This document shows, piece by piece, positions 1 through 12,300 of a stretch of DNA of 64,000 bases. The stretch lies in NCBI GenBank assembly GCA_026686845.1, contig JAIVEN010000016.1, forward strand, positions 34,630,001-34,694,000, written 5' to 3'. The DNA comes from Adenanthera pavonina (lineage: Eukaryota > Streptophyta > Magnoliopsida > Fabales > Fabaceae). Every line of letters begins with the position of its first letter. Position 1 is the first letter of the stretch. Made by a program: the position numbers and the translations under genes. A model generated the notes under the pieces. It searched no databases and was not told where the DNA came from. It saw only the letters and a list, made by a program, of their open reading frames with translations.

Positions 1-37
1 ATGGGTGACCTCCTGGGAAGTCCTCGTGTTGCACCCC
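1..37 (+). rRNA. 5S rRNA: 5S rRNA gene copy 0, 3' end only
   Basis: Cut by the window edge; only gene nt 83-119 are present and they match the consensus. Nothing indicates that the gene itself is broken. Confidence 0.95.
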
Positions 38-502
38 ACGTTTTGCGCAATACATATTTCAAACTGACAGAGGCAACCCGGCCGGTTCTGTGATTAGGGG
101 TTTGATCCGGCTGGAACGGTTCCTTCTTCCGTCCGGTTTACGCAAACATTCAATCCGGGCAAGCACCGGTCGAACCGGCGAGGATGCTCGACCCGTTTAC
201 ATGCGTCACCGCTCGATCCGGTCCGACCGCGAGAAGCAGTCACACCGCCAACGTGCGGCGGCTCGATTCATCTTTTAGCCGGTCGGACTGGTTCTCGATG
301 CTTTCTCTCTCCTCCCGTGACATCAGCTGGGCCCCGCGGCGGAAGGTTGAGCTGGTCTGACCGGATTAACCGCCAGGAAAGCCTGACGTGATTGCCCACC
401 ACAACGCACGGTGCGAATCAAGCACGGTTCCCGAGATCCTGTCATGGCACGCTTTTCGAGACAGCCTGGGACCAGAAAACAATTGATTGCGCGCCGGCTG
501 TC
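38..502 (+). other. First spacer of the window, hybrid haplotype
   Basis: Follows the truncated copy 0. It has the L block (ACTGACAGAGGCAACC) proximally but AGGGGTTT of the K type distally. Dyad 4 has a substitution (GGACTGG). Otherwise it is an ordinary 465-bp spacer. Confidence 0.9.
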
Positions 503-621
503 GGGTGCGATCACACCAGCACTATTGCACCGGATCCCATCAGAACTCCACAGTCAAGCGTGCTTGGGCGAGAGTAGTACTAGGATGGGTGACCTCCTGG
601 GAAGTCCTCGAGTTGCACCCC
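503..621 (+). rRNA. 5S rRNA: 5S rRNA gene copy 1
   Basis: Full length. Differs at A23T, G48A, T53C (box A) and T109A. L-type spacer follows. G48A would break the C29-G48 pair of helix III (inferred from pairing). Confidence 0.97.
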
Positions 622-1086
622 ACGTTTTGCGCAATACATATTTCAAACTGACAGAGGCAACCCGGCCGGTTCTGTGATTAGGGTTTTGATCCGGCTGGAA
701 CGGTTCCTTCTTCCGTCCGGTTTACGCAAACATTCAATCCGGGCAAGCACCGGTCGAACCGGCGAGGATGCTCGACCCGTTTACATGCGTCACCGCTCGA
801 TCCGGTCCGACCGCGAGAAGCAGTCACACCGCCAACGTGCGGCGGCTCGATTCATCTTTTAGCCGGTCGGACCGGTTCACGATACTTTCTCTCTCCTCCC
901 GTGACATCAGCTGGGCCCCGCGGCGGAAGGTTGAGCTGGTCTGACCGGATTAACCGCCAGGAAAGCCTGACGTGATTGCCCACCACAACGCACGGTGCGA
1001 ATCAAGCACGGTTCCCGAGATCCGGTCGTGGCACGCTTTTCGAGACAGCCTGGGACCAGAAAACAATTGATTGCGCGCCGGCTGTC

Positions 1087-1205
1087 GGGTGCGATCACAC
1101 CAGCACTAATGCACCGGATCCCATCAGAACTCCGCAGTTAAGCGTGCTTGGGCGAGAGTAGTACTAGGATGGGTGACCTCCTGGGATGTCCTCGTGTTGC
1201 ACCCC
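1087..1205 (+). rRNA. 5S rRNA: 5S rRNA gene copy 2
   Basis: Single difference A101T, private to this copy. K-type spacer follows. Confidence 0.97.
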
Positions 1206-1670
1206 ACGTTTTGCGCAATACATATTTCAAAATCACAGAGCCCACCCGGCCGGTTCTGTGATTAGGGGTTTGATCCGGCTGGAACGGTTCCTTCTTCCGT
1301 CCGGTTTACGCAAACATTCAATCCGGGCAAGCACCGGTCGAACCGGCGAGGATGCTCGACCCGTTTACATGCGTCACCGCTCGATCCGGTCCGACCGCGA
1401 GAAGCAGTCACACCGCCAACGTGCGGCGGCTCGATTCATCTTTTAGCCGGTCGGACCGGTTCTCGATACTTTCTCTCTCCTCCCGTGACATCAGCTGGGC
1501 CCCGCGGCGGAAGGTTGAGCTGGTCTGACCGGATTAACCGCCAGGAAAGCCTGACGTGATTACCCACCACAACGCACGGTGCGAATCAAGCACGGTTCCC
1601 GAGATCCTGTTGTGGCACGCTTTTCGAGACAGCCTGGGTCCAGAAAATAATTGATTGCGCGCCGGCTGTC

Positions 1671-1789
1671 GAGTGCGATCACACCAGCACTAATGCACCG
1701 GATCCCATCAGAACTCCGCAGTTAAGCGTGCTTGGGCGAGAGTAGTACTAGGATGGGTGACCTCCTGGGAAGTCCTCGTGTTGCACCCC
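1671..1789 (+). rRNA. 5S rRNA: 5S rRNA gene copy 3
   Basis: G2A only, giving an A2-C117 mismatch in the terminal helix. L-type spacer follows. Confidence 0.97.
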
Positions 1790-2254
1790 ACGTTTTGCGC
1801 AATACATATTTCAAACTGACAGAGGCAACCCGGCCGGTTCTGTGATTAGGGTTTTGATCCGGCTGGAACGGTTCCTTCTTCCGTCTGGTTTACGCAAACA
1901 TTCAATCCGGGCAAGCACCGGTCGAACCGGCGAGGATGCTCGACCCGTTTACATGCGTCACCGCTCGATCCTGTCCGACCGCGAGAAGCAGTCACACCGC
2001 CAACGTGCGGCGGCTCGATTCATCTTTTAGCCGGTCGGACCGGTTCACGATACTTTCTCTCTCCTCCCGTGACATCAGCTGGGCCCCGCGGCGGAAGGTT
2101 GAGCTGGTCTGACCGGATTAACCGCCAGGAAAGCCTGACGTGATTGCCCACCACAACGCACGGTGCGAATCAAGCACGGTTCCCGAGATCCTGTCGTGGC
2201 ACGCTTTTCGAGACAGCCTGGGTCCAGAAAACAAATGATTGCGCACCGGCTGTC

Positions 2255-2373
2255 GGGTGCGATCACACCAGCACTTATGCACCGGATCCCATCAGAACTC
2301 CGCAGTTAAGCGTGCTTGGGCGAGAGTAGTACTAGGATGGGTGACCTCCTGGGAAGTCCTCGTGTTGCACCCC
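2255..2373 (+). rRNA. 5S rRNA: 5S rRNA gene copy 4
   Basis: A22T, seen elsewhere only in copy 71. L-type spacer follows. Upstream -10 G is A here (GCGCACC). Confidence 0.97.
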
Positions 2374-2838
2374 ACGTTTTGCGCAATACATATTTCAAAC
2401 TGACAGAGGCAACCCGGCCGGTTCTGTGATTAGGGTTTTGATCCGGCTGGAACGGTTCCTTCTTCCGTCTGGTTTACGCAAACATTCAATCCGGGCAAGC
2501 ACCGGTCGAACCGGCGAGGATGCTCGACCCGTTTACATGCGTCACCGCTCGATCCTGTCCGACCGCGAGAAGCAGTCACACCGCCAACGTGCGGCGGCTC
2601 GATTCATCTTTTAGCCGGTCGGAACGGTTCTCGATGCTTTCTCTCTCCTCCCGTGACATCAGCTGGGCCCCGCGGCGGAAGGTTGAGGTGGTCTGACCGG
2701 ATTAACCGCCAGGAAAGCCTGACGTGATTGCCCACCACAACGCACGGTGCGAATCAAGCACGGTTCCCGAGATCCAGTCGTGGCACGCTTTTCGAGACAG
2801 CCTGGGACCAGAAAACAATTGATTGCGCGCCAGCTGTC

Positions 2839-2957
2839 GGGTGCGATCACACCAGCACTATTGCACCGGATCCCATCAGAACTCCACAGTCAAGCGTGCT
2901 TGGGCGAGAGTAGTACTAGGATGGGTGACCTCCTGGGAAGTCCTCGTGTTGCACCCC
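2839..2957 (+). rRNA. 5S rRNA: 5S rRNA gene copy 5
   Basis: A23T, G48A, T53C: same as copy 1 without T109A. K-type spacer follows, so the allele has been combined with a different 3' flank. Confidence 0.97.
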
Positions 2958-3422
2958 ACGTTTTGCGCAATACATATTTCAAAATCACAGAGCCCACCCG
3001 GCCGGTTCTGTGATTAGGGGTTTGATCCGGCTGGAACGGTTCCTTCTTCCGTCCGGTTTACGCCAACTTGCAATCCGGGCAAGCACCGGTCGAACCGGCG
3101 AGGATGCTCGACCCGTTTACATGCGTCACCGCTCGATCCGGTCCGACCGCGAGAAGCAGTCACACCGCCAACGTGCGGCGGCTCGATTCATCTTTTAGCC
3201 GGTCGGACCGGTTCTCGATACTTTCTCTCTCCTCCCGTGACATCAGCTGGGCCCCGCGGCGGAAGGTTGAGCTGGTCTGACCGGATTAACCGCCGGGAAA
3301 GCCTGACGTGATTGCCCACCACAACGCACGGTGCGAATCAGGCACGGTTCCCGAGATCCGGTCGTGGCACGCTTTTCGAGACAACCTGGGACCAGAAAAC
3401 AAATGATTGTGCGCCGGCTGTC

Positions 3423-3541
3423 GGGTGCGATCACACCAGCACTAATGCACCGGATCCCATCAGAACCCCACAGTTAAGCGTGCTTGGGCGAGAGTAGTAC
3501 TAGGATGGGTGACCTCCTGGGAAGTCCTCGAGTTGCACCCC
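3423..3541 (+). rRNA. 5S rRNA: 5S rRNA gene copy 6
   Basis: T45C, G48A and T109A. T45C and G48A both touch helix III. L-type spacer follows. Confidence 0.97.
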
Positions 3542-4006
3542 ACGTTTTGCGCAATACATATTTCAAACTGACAGAGGCAACCCGGCCGGTTCTGTGATTA
3601 GGGTTTTGATCCGGCTGGAACGGTTCCTTCTTCCGTCCGGTTTACGCAAACATTCAATCCGGGCAAGCACCGGTCGAACCGGCGAGGATGCTCGACCCGT
3701 TTACATGCGTCACCGCTCGATCCGGTCCGACCGCGAGAAGCAGTCACACCGCCAACGTGCGGCGGCTCGATTCATCTTTTAGCCGGTCGGACCGGTTCAC
3801 GATACTTTCTCTCTCCTCCCGTGACATCAGCTGGGCCCCGCGGCGGAAGGTTGAGCTGGTCTGACCGGATTAACCGCCAGGAAAGCCTGACGTGATTGCC
3901 CACCACAACGCACGGTGCGAATCAAGCACGGTTCCCAAGATCCGGTCGTGGCACGCTTTTCGAGACAGCCTGGGTCCAGAAAACAAATGATTGCGCGCCG
4001 GCTGTC

Positions 4007-4125
4007 GGGTGCGATCACACCAGCACTAATGCACCGGATCCCATCAGAACTCCGCAGTCAAGCGTGCCTGGGCGAGAGTAGTACTAGGATGGGTGACCTC
4101 CTGGGAAGTCCTCGTGTTGCACCCC
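4007..4125 (+). rRNA. 5S rRNA: 5S rRNA gene copy 7
   Basis: Two box-A changes, T53C and T62C. The K spacer after it has CTTTGATTAGG in place of CTGTGATTAGG. Same gene/spacer pair as copies 15 and 30. Confidence 0.97.
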
Positions 4126-4590
4126 ACGTTTTGCGCAATACATATTTCAAAATCACAGAGCCCACCCGGCCGGTTCTTTGATTAGGGGTTTGATCCGGCT
4201 GGAACGGTTCCTTCTTCCGTCCGGTTTACGCAAACATTCAATCCGGGCAAGCACCGGTCGAACCGGCGAGGATGCTCGACCCGTTTACATGCGTCACCGC
4301 TCGGTCCGGTCCGACGGCGAGAAGCAGTCACACCGCCAACGTGCGGCGGCTCGATTCAACTTTTAGCCGGTCGGACCGGTTCTCGATACTTTCTCTCTCC
4401 TCCCGTGACATCAGCTGGGCCCCGCGGCGGAAGGTTGAGCTGGTCTGACCGGATTAACCGCCAGGAAAGCCTGACGTGATTGCCCACCACAACGCACGGT
4501 GCGAATCAAGCTCGGTTCCCGAGATCCTGTTGTGGCACGCTTTTCGAGACAGCCTGGGTCCAGAAAACAAATGATTGCGCGCCGGCTGTC

Positions 4591-4709
4591 GGGTGCGATC
4601 ACACCAGCACTAATGCACCGGATCCCATCAGAACTCCGCAGTCAAGCGTGCTTGGGCGAGAGTAGTACTAGGATGGGTGACCTCCTGGGAAGTCCTCGTG
4701 TTGCACCCC
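4591..4709 (+). rRNA. 5S rRNA: 5S rRNA gene copy 8
   Basis: T53C only. K-type spacer follows. Confidence 0.97.
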
Positions 4710-5174
4710 ACGTTTTGCGCAATACATATTTCAAAATCACAGAGCCCACCCGGCCGGTTCTGTGATTAGGGGTTTGATCCGGCTGGAACGGTTCCTTCTT
4801 CCGTCCGATTTACGCCAACTTGCAATCCGGGCAAGCTCCGGTCGAACCGGCGAGGATGTTCGACCCGTTTACATGCGTCACCGATCGATCCGGTCCGACC
4901 GCGAGAAGCAGTCACACCGGCAACGTGCGGCGGCTCGATTCAACTTTTAGCCGGTCGGACCGGTTCTCGATACTTTCTCTCTCCTACCGTGACATCAGCT
5001 GGGCCCCGCGGCGGAAGGTTGAGCTGGTCTGACCGGATTAACCGCCAGGAAAGCCTGACGTGATTGCCCACCACAACGCACGGTGCGAATCAAGCACGGT
5101 TCCCGAGATCCTGTCGTGGCACGCTTTTCGAGACAGCCTGGGTCCAGAAAACAAATGATTGCGCGCCGGCTGTC

Positions 5175-5293
5175 GGGTGCGATCACACCAGCACTAATGC
5201 ACCGGATCCCATCAGAACTCCGCAGTTAAGCGTGCTTGGGCGAGAGTAGTACTAGGATGGGTGACCTCCTGGGAAGTCCTCGTGTTGCACCCC
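5175..5293 (+). rRNA. 5S rRNA: 5S rRNA gene copy 9
   Basis: Matches the consensus. The terminator context is CACATTTT (G to A before the T-run). K-type spacer follows. Confidence 0.98.
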
Positions 5294-5757
5294 ACATTTT
5301 GCGCAATACATATTTCAAAATCACAGAGCCCACCCGGCCGGTTCTGTGATTAGGGGTTTGATCCGGCTGGAACGGTTCCTACTTCCGTCCGGTTTACGCA
5401 AACATTCAATCCGGGCAAGCACCGGTCGAACCGGCGAGGATGCTCGACCCGTTTACATGCGTCACCGCTCGATCCGGTCCGACCGCGAGAAGCAGTCACA
5501 CCGCCAACGTGCGGCGGCTCGAATCATCTTTTAGCCGGTCGGACCGGTTCTCGATACTTTCTCTCTCCTCCCGTGACATCAGCTGGGCCACGCGGCGGAA
5601 GGTTGAGCTGGTCTGACCGGATTAACCGCCAGGAAAGCCTGACGTGATTGCCCACCACAACGCACGGTGCGAATCAAGCACGGTTCCCGAGATCCGGTCG
5701 TGGCACGCTTTTCGAGACAGCCTGGGACCAGAAAAAAATGATTGTGCGCCGGCTGTC
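5294..5757 (+). other. Spacer with a one-base deletion in the upstream promoter region
   Basis: Before copy 10 the usual GAAAACAAATG reads GAAAAAAATG (5731-5740). One base is lost and the C interruption disappears, giving an A7 run. This brings everything upstream of about -20 one base closer to the start. GC at -12/-11 and C at -1 remain. Confidence 0.85.
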
Positions 5758-5876
5758 GGGTGCGATCACACCAGCACTAATGCACCGGATCCCATCAAAA
5801 CTCCGCAGTTAAGCGTGCTTGGGCGAGAGTAGTACTAGGATGGGTGACCTCCTGGGAAGTCCTCGTGTTGCACCCC
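5758..5876 (+). rRNA. 5S rRNA: 5S rRNA gene copy 10
   Basis: G41A only. Preceded by the spacer with a one-base deletion near -25. K-type spacer follows. Confidence 0.97.
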
Positions 5877-6341
5877 ACGTTTTGCGCAATACATATTTCA
5901 AAATCACAGAGCCCACCCGGCCGGTCCTGTGATTAGGGGTTTGATCCGGCTGGAACGGTTCCTTCCTCCGTCCGGTTTACGCCAACTTGCAATCCGGGCA
6001 AGCACCGGTCGAACCGGCGAGGATGTTCGACCCGTTTACATGCGTCACCGCTCGGTCCGGTCCGACGGCGAGAAGCAGTCACACCGCCAATGTGCGGCGG
6101 CTCGATTCATCTTTTAGCCGGTCGGACCGGTTCTCGATACTTTCTCTCTCCTACCGTGACATCAGCTGGGCCCCGCGGCGGAAGGTTGAGCTGGTCTGAC
6201 CGGATTAACCGCCAGGAAAGCCTGACGTGATTGCCCACCACAACGCACGGTGCGAATCAAGCACGGTTCCCGAGATCCGATCGTGGCACGCTTTTCGAGA
6301 CAGCCTGGGACCAGAAAACAATTGATTGCGCGCCGGCTGTC

Positions 6342-6460
6342 GGGTGCGATCACACCAGCACTAATGCACCGGATCCCATCAGAACTCCGCAGTTAAGCGT
6401 GCTTGGGCGAGAGTAGTACTTGGATGGGTGACCTCCTGGGAAGTCCTCGTGTTGCACCCC
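6342..6460 (+). rRNA. 5S rRNA: 5S rRNA gene copy 11
   Basis: A80T, first base of box C; shared with copies 14 and 33. K-type spacer follows. Confidence 0.97.
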
Positions 6461-6925
6461 ACGTTTTGCGCAATACATATTTCAAAATCACAGAGCCCAC
6501 CCGGCCGGTTCTGTGATTAGGGGTTTGATCCGGCTGGAACGGTTCCTTCTTCCGTCCGGTTTACGCCAACTTGCAATCCGGGCAAGCACCGGTCGAACCG
6601 GCGAGGATGTTCGACCCGTTTACATGCGTCACCGCTTGATCCGGTCCGACCGCGAGAAGCAGTCACACCGCCAACGTGCGGCGGCTCGATTCATCTTTTA
6701 GCCGGTCGGACCGGTTCTCGATACTTTCTCTCTCCTCCCATGACATCAGCTGGGCCCCGCGGCGGAAGGTTGAGCTGGTCTGACCGGATTAACCGCCAGG
6801 AAAGCCTGACGTGATTGCCCACCACAACGCACGGTGCGAATCAAGCACGGTTCCCGAGATCCTGTTGTGGCACGCTTTTTGAGACAGCCAGGGTCCAGAA
6901 AACAAATGATTGCGCGCCGGCTGTC

Positions 6926-7044
6926 GGGTGCGAACACACCAGCACTAATGCATCGGATCCCATCAGAACTCCGCAGTCAAGCGTGCTTGGGCGAGAGTAG
7001 TACTAGGATGGGTGACCTCCTGGGAAGTCCTCGTGTTGCACCCC
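6926..7044 (+). rRNA. 5S rRNA: 5S rRNA gene copy 12
   Basis: T9A, C28T and T53C. T9A replaces the last pair of the terminal helix by A9-G110. K-type spacer follows. Confidence 0.97.
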
Positions 7045-7509
7045 ACGTTTTGCGCATTACATATTTCAAAATCACAGAGCCCACACGGCCGGTTCTGTGA
7101 TTAGGGGTTTGATCCGGCTGGAACGGTTCCTTCTTCCGTCCGATTTACGCCAACTTGCAATCCGGGCAAGCTCCGGTCGAACCGGTGAGGATGTTCGACC
7201 CGTTTACATGCGTCACCGATCGATCCGGTCCGACCGCAAGAAGCAGTCACACCGGCAACGTGCGGCGGCTCGATTCAACTTTTAGCCGGTCGGACCGGTT
7301 CTCGATACTTTCTCTCGCCTCCCGTGACATCAGCTGGGCCCCGCGGCGGAAGGTTGAGCTGGTCTGACCGGATTAACCGCCAGGAAAGCCTGACGTGATT
7401 GCCCACCACAACGCACGGTGCGAATCAAGCACGGTTCCCGAGATCCTGTTGTGGCACGCTTTTCGAGACAGCCTGGGTCCAGAAAACAAATGATTGCGCG
7501 CCGGCTGTC

Positions 7510-7628
7510 GGGTGCGATCACACCAGCACTAATGCACCGGATCCCATCAGAACTCCGCAGTCAAGCGTGCTTGGGCGAGAGTAGTACTAGGATGGGTGAC
7601 CTCCTGGGAAGTCCTCGTGTTGCACCCC
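7510..7628 (+). rRNA. 5S rRNA: 5S rRNA gene copy 13
   Basis: T53C only. K-type spacer follows; that spacer lacks one G in the GCTGGGCCCC motif (583-bp unit). Confidence 0.97.
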
Positions 7629-8092
7629 ACGTTTTGCGCAATACATATTTCAAAATCACAGAGCCCACCCGGCCGGTTCTGTGATTAGGGGTTTGATCCG
7701 GCTGGAACGGTTCCTTCTTCCGTCCGATTTACGCCAACTTGCAATCTGGGCAAGCTCCGGTCGAACCGGCGAGGATGTTCGACCCGTTTACATGCGTCAT
7801 CGATCGATCCGGTCCGACCGCGAGAAGCAGTCACACCGGCAACGTGCGGCGGCTCGATTCAACTTTTAGCCGGTCGGACCGGTTCTCGATACTTTCTCTC
7901 TCCTCCCGTGACATCAGCTGGCCCCGCGGCGGAAGGTTGAGCTGGTCTGACCGGATTAACCGCCAGGAAAGCCTGACGTGATTGCCCACCACAACGCACG
8001 GTGCGAATCAAGCACGGTTCCCGAGATCCTGTTGTGGCACGCTTTTCGAGACAGCCTGGGACCAGAAAACAATTGATTGCGCGCCGGCTGTC

Positions 8093-8211
8093 GGGTGCGA
8101 TCACACCAGCACTAATGCACCGGATCCCATCAGAACTCCGCAGTTAAGCGTGCCTGGGCGAGAGTAGTACTTGGATGGGTGACCTCCTGGGAAGTCCTCG
8201 TGTTGCACCCC
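8093..8211 (+). rRNA. 5S rRNA: 5S rRNA gene copy 14
   Basis: T62C with A80T, a combination not seen elsewhere. K-type spacer follows. Confidence 0.97.
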
Positions 8212-8676
8212 ACGTTTTGCGCAATACATATTTCAAAATCACAGAGCCCACCCGGCCGGTTCTGTGATTAGGGGTTTGATCCGGCTGGAACGGTTCCTTC
8301 TTCCGTCCGATTTACGCCAACTTGCAATCCGGGCAAGCTCCGGTCGAACCGGCGAGGATGTTCGACCCGTTTACATGCGTCACCGATCGATCCGGTCCGA
8401 CCGCGAGAAGCAGTCACACCGCCAACGTGCGGCGGCTCGATTCATCTTTTAGCCGGTCGGACCGGTTCTCGATACTTTCTCTCTCCTCCCGTGACATCAG
8501 CTGGGCCACGCGGCGGAAGGTTGAGCTGGTCTGACCGGATTAACCGCCAGGAAAGCCTGACGTGATTGCCCACCACAACGCACGGTGCGAATCAAGCACG
8601 GTTCCCGAGATCCTGTCGTGGCACGCTTTTCGAGACAGCCTGGGTCCAGAAAACAAATAATTGCGCGCCGGCTGTC

Positions 8677-8795
8677 GGGTGCGATCACACCAGCACTAAT
8701 GCACCGGATCCCATCAGAACTCCGCAGTCAAGCGTGCCTGGGCGAGAGTAGTACTAGGATGGGTGACCTCCTGGGAAGTCCTCGTGTTGCACCCC
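8677..8795 (+). rRNA. 5S rRNA: 5S rRNA gene copy 15
   Basis: T53C and T62C. Upstream reads CAAATAATTG, as before copy 31 exactly 9347 bp later. K spacer with CTTTGATTAGG follows. Confidence 0.97.
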
Positions 8796-9260
8796 ACGTT
8801 TTGCGCAATACATATTTCAAAATCACAGAGCCCACCCGGCCGGTTCTTTGATTAGGGGTTTGATCCGGCTGGAACGGTTCCTTCTTCCGTCCGGTTTACG
8901 CAAACATTCAATCCGGGCAAGCACAGGTCGAACCGGCGAGGATGCTCGACCCGTTTACATGCGTCACCGCTCGGTCCGGTCCGACGGCGAGAAGCAGTCA
9001 CACCGCCAACGTGCGGCGGCTCGATTCAACTTTTAGCCGGTCGGACCGGTTCTCGATACTTTCTCTCTCCTCCCGTGACATCAGCTGGGCCCCGCGGCGG
9101 AAGGTTGAGCTGGTCTGACCGGATTAACCGCCAGGAAAGCCTGACGTGATTGCCCACCACAACGCACGGTGCGAATCAAGCACGGTTCCCGAGATCCTGT
9201 TGTGGCACGCTTTTCGAGACAGCCTGGGTCCAGAAAACAAATGATTGCGCGCCGGCTGTC

Positions 9261-9379
9261 GGGTGCGATCACACCAGCACTAATGCACCGGATCCCATCA
9301 GAACTCCGCAGTCAAGCGTGCTTGGGCGAGAATAGTACTAGGATGGGTGACCTCCTGGGAAGTCCTCGTGTTGCACCCC
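9261..9379 (+). rRNA. 5S rRNA: 5S rRNA gene copy 16
   Basis: T53C and G72A (last base of IE). G72A recurs only in copy 32, 9347 bp downstream. K-type spacer with GGCTGGATCGG follows both. Confidence 0.97.
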
Positions 9380-9844
9380 ACGTTTTGCGCAATACATATT
9401 TCAAAATCACAGAGCCCACCCGGCCGGTTCTGTGATTAGGGGTTTGATCCGGCTGGATCGGTTCCTTCTTCCGTCCGATTTACGCCAACTTGCAATCCGG
9501 GCAAGCTCCGGTCGAACCGGCGAGGATGTTCGACCCGTTTACATGCGTCACCGATCGATCCGGTCCGACCGCGAGAAGCAGTCACACCGGCAACGTGCGG
9601 CGGCTCGATTCAACTTTTAGCCGGTCGGACCGGTTCTCGATACTTTCTCTCTCATACCGTGACATCAGCTGGGCCCCGCGGCGGAAGGTTGAGCTGGTCT
9701 GACCGGATTAACCGCCAGGAAAGCCTGACGTGATTGCCCACCACAACGCACGGTGCGAATCAAGCACGGTTCCCGAGATCCTGTTGTGGCACGCTTTTCG
9801 AGACAGCCTGGGTCCAGAAAACAAATGATTGCGCGCCGGCTGTC

Positions 9845-9963
9845 GGGTGCAATCACACCAGCACTAATGCACCGGATCCCATCAGAACTCCGCAGTCAAG
9901 CGTGCTTGGGCGAGAGTAGTACTAGGATGGGTGACCTCCTGGGAAGTCCTCGTGTTGCACCCC
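9845..9963 (+). rRNA. 5S rRNA: 5S rRNA gene copy 17
   Basis: G7A and T53C. G7A turns the G7-U112 wobble into A-U, so it should not harm the terminal helix. K-type spacer follows. Confidence 0.97.
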
Positions 9964-10428
9964 ACGTTTTGCGCAATACATATTTCAAAATCACAGAGCC
10001 CACCCGGCCGGTTCTGTGATTAGGGGTTTGATCCGGCTGGAACGGTTCCTTCTTCCGTCCGATTTACGCCAACTTGCAATCCGGGCAAGCACCGGTCGAA
10101 CCGGCGAGGATGCTCGACCCGTTTACATGCGTCACCGATCGATCCGGTCCGACCGCGAGAAGCAGTCACACCGGCAACGTGCGGCGGCTCGATTCAACTT
10201 TTAGCCGGTCGGACCGGTTCTCGATACTTTCTCTCTCCTCCCGTGACATCAGCTGGGCCCCGCGGCGGAAGGTTGAGCTGGCCTGACCGGATTAACCGCC
10301 AGGAAAGCCTGACGTGATTGCCCACCACAACGCACGGTGCGAATCAAGCACGGTTCCCGAGATCCTGTTGTGGCACGCTTTTCGAGACAGCCTGGGTCCA
10401 GAAAACAAATGATTGCGCGCCGGCTGTC

Positions 10429-10547
10429 GGGTGCAATCACACCAGCACTAATGCACCGGATCCCATCAGAACTCCGCAGTCAAGCGTGCTTGGGCGAGAG
10501 TAGTACTAGGATGGGTGACCTCCTGGGAAGTCCTCGTGTTGCACCCC
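10429..10547 (+). rRNA. 5S rRNA: 5S rRNA gene copy 18
   Basis: G7A and T53C, identical to its left neighbour copy 17; only these two carry G7A. K-type spacer follows. Confidence 0.97.
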
Positions 10548-11012
10548 ACGTTTTGCGCAATACATATTTCAAAATCACAGAGCCCACCCGGCCGGTTCTG
10601 TGATTAGGGGTTTGATCCGGCTGGAACGGTTCCTTCTTCCGTCCGATTTACGCCAACTTGCAATCCGGGCAAGCACCGGTCGAACCGGCGAGGATGTTCG
10701 ACCTGTTCACATGCGTCACCGCTCGATCCGGTCCGACCGCGAGAAGCAGTCACACCGCCAACGTGCGGCGGCTCGATTCATCTTTTAGCCGGTCGGACCG
10801 GTTCTCGATACTTTCTCTCTCCTCCCCTGACATAAGCTGGGCCCCGCGGCGGAAGGTTGAGCTGGTCTGACCGGATTAACCGCCAGGAAAGCCTGACGTG
10901 ATTGCCCACCACAACGCACGGTGCGAATCAAGCACGGTTCCCGAGATCCTGTTGTGGCATGCTTTTCGAGACAGCCTGGGTCCAGAAAACAAATGATTGC
11001 GCGCCGGTTGTC

Positions 11013-11131
11013 GGGTGCGATCACACCAGCACTAATGCACCGGATCCCATCAGAACTCCGCAGTCAAGCGTGCTTGGGCGAGAGTAGTACTAGGATGGGT
11101 GACCTCCTGGGAAGTCCTCGTGTTGCACCCC
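11013..11131 (+). rRNA. 5S rRNA: 5S rRNA gene copy 19
   Basis: T53C only. Upstream -5 is T (CCGGTTGTC). K-type spacer follows. Confidence 0.97.
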
Positions 11132-11596
11132 ACGTTTTGCGCAATACATATTTCAAAATCACAGAGCCCACCCGGCCGGTTCTGTGATTAGGGGTTTGAT
11201 CCGGCTGGAACGGTTCCTTCTTCCGTCCGATTTACGCCAACTTGCAATCCGGGCAAGCTCCGGTCGAACCGGCGAGGATGTTCGACCCGTTTACATGCGT
11301 CACCGATCGATCCGGTCCGACCGCGAGAAGCAGTCACACCGGCAACGTGCGGCGGCTCGATTCAACTTTTAGCCGGTCGGACCGGTTCTCGATACTTTCT
11401 CTCTCCTCCCGTGACATCAGCTGGGCCCCGCGGCGGAAGGTTGAGCTGGTCTGACCGGATTAACCGCCAGGAAAGCCTGACGTGATTGCCCACCACAACG
11501 CACGGTGCGAATCAAGCACGGTTCCCGAGATCCGGTCATGGCACGCTTTTCGAGACAGCCTGGGACCAGAAAACAAATGATTGTGCGCCGGCTGTC

Positions 11597-11715
11597 GGGT
11601 GCGATCACACCAGCACTAATGCACCGGATCCCATCAGAACTCCACAGTTAAGCGTGCTTGGGCGAGAGTAGTACTAGGATGCGTGACCTCCTGGGAAGTC
11701 CTCGAGTTGCACCCC
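11597..11715 (+). rRNA. 5S rRNA: 5S rRNA gene copy 20
   Basis: G48A, G86C (inside box C) and T109A. The same three-site allele is found in copies 22 and 39. L-type spacer of 466 bp follows. Confidence 0.97.
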
Positions 11716-12181
11716 ACGTTTTGCGCAATACATATTTCAAACTGACAGAGGCAACCCGGCCGGTTCTGTGATTAGGGTTTTGATCCGGCTGGAACGGTTC
11801 CTTCTTCCGTCCGGTTTACGCAAACATGCAATCCGGGCAAGCACCGGTCGAACCCGGCGAGGATGTTCGACCCGTTTACATGCGTCACCGCTCGATCCGG
11901 TCCGACGGCGAGAAGCAGTCAAACCGCCAACGTGCGGCGGCTCGAATCATCTTTTAGCCGGTCGGACCGGTTCTCGATACTTTCTCTCTCCTCCCGTGAC
12001 ATCAGCTGGGCCCCGCGGCGGAAGGTTGAGCTGGTCTGACCGGATTAACCGCCAGGAAAGCCTGACGTGATTGCCCACCACAACGCACGGTGCGAATCAA
12101 GCACGGTTCCCGAGATCCGGTCGTGGCACGCTTTTCGAGACAGCCTGGGACCAGAAAACAAATGATTGTGCGCCGGCTGTC

Positions 12182-12300
12182 GGGTGCGATCACACCAGCA
12201 CTAATGCACCGGATCCCATCAGAACTCCGCAGTGAAGCGTGCTTGGGCGAGAGTAGTACTAGGATGGGTGACCTCCTGGGAAGTCCTCGAGTTGCACCCC
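12182..12300 (+). rRNA. 5S rRNA: 5S rRNA gene copy 21
   Basis: T53G and T109A. First T53G copy of the window. L-type spacer follows. Confidence 0.97.

Noticed and set aside
38..502. Transposon or retroelement (for example Cassandra TRIM, which carries 5S-like LTRs)
   Set aside because: No flanking terminal repeats, primer-binding site or polypurine tract was found, and the unit is strictly head-to-tail with one gene per 584 bp.
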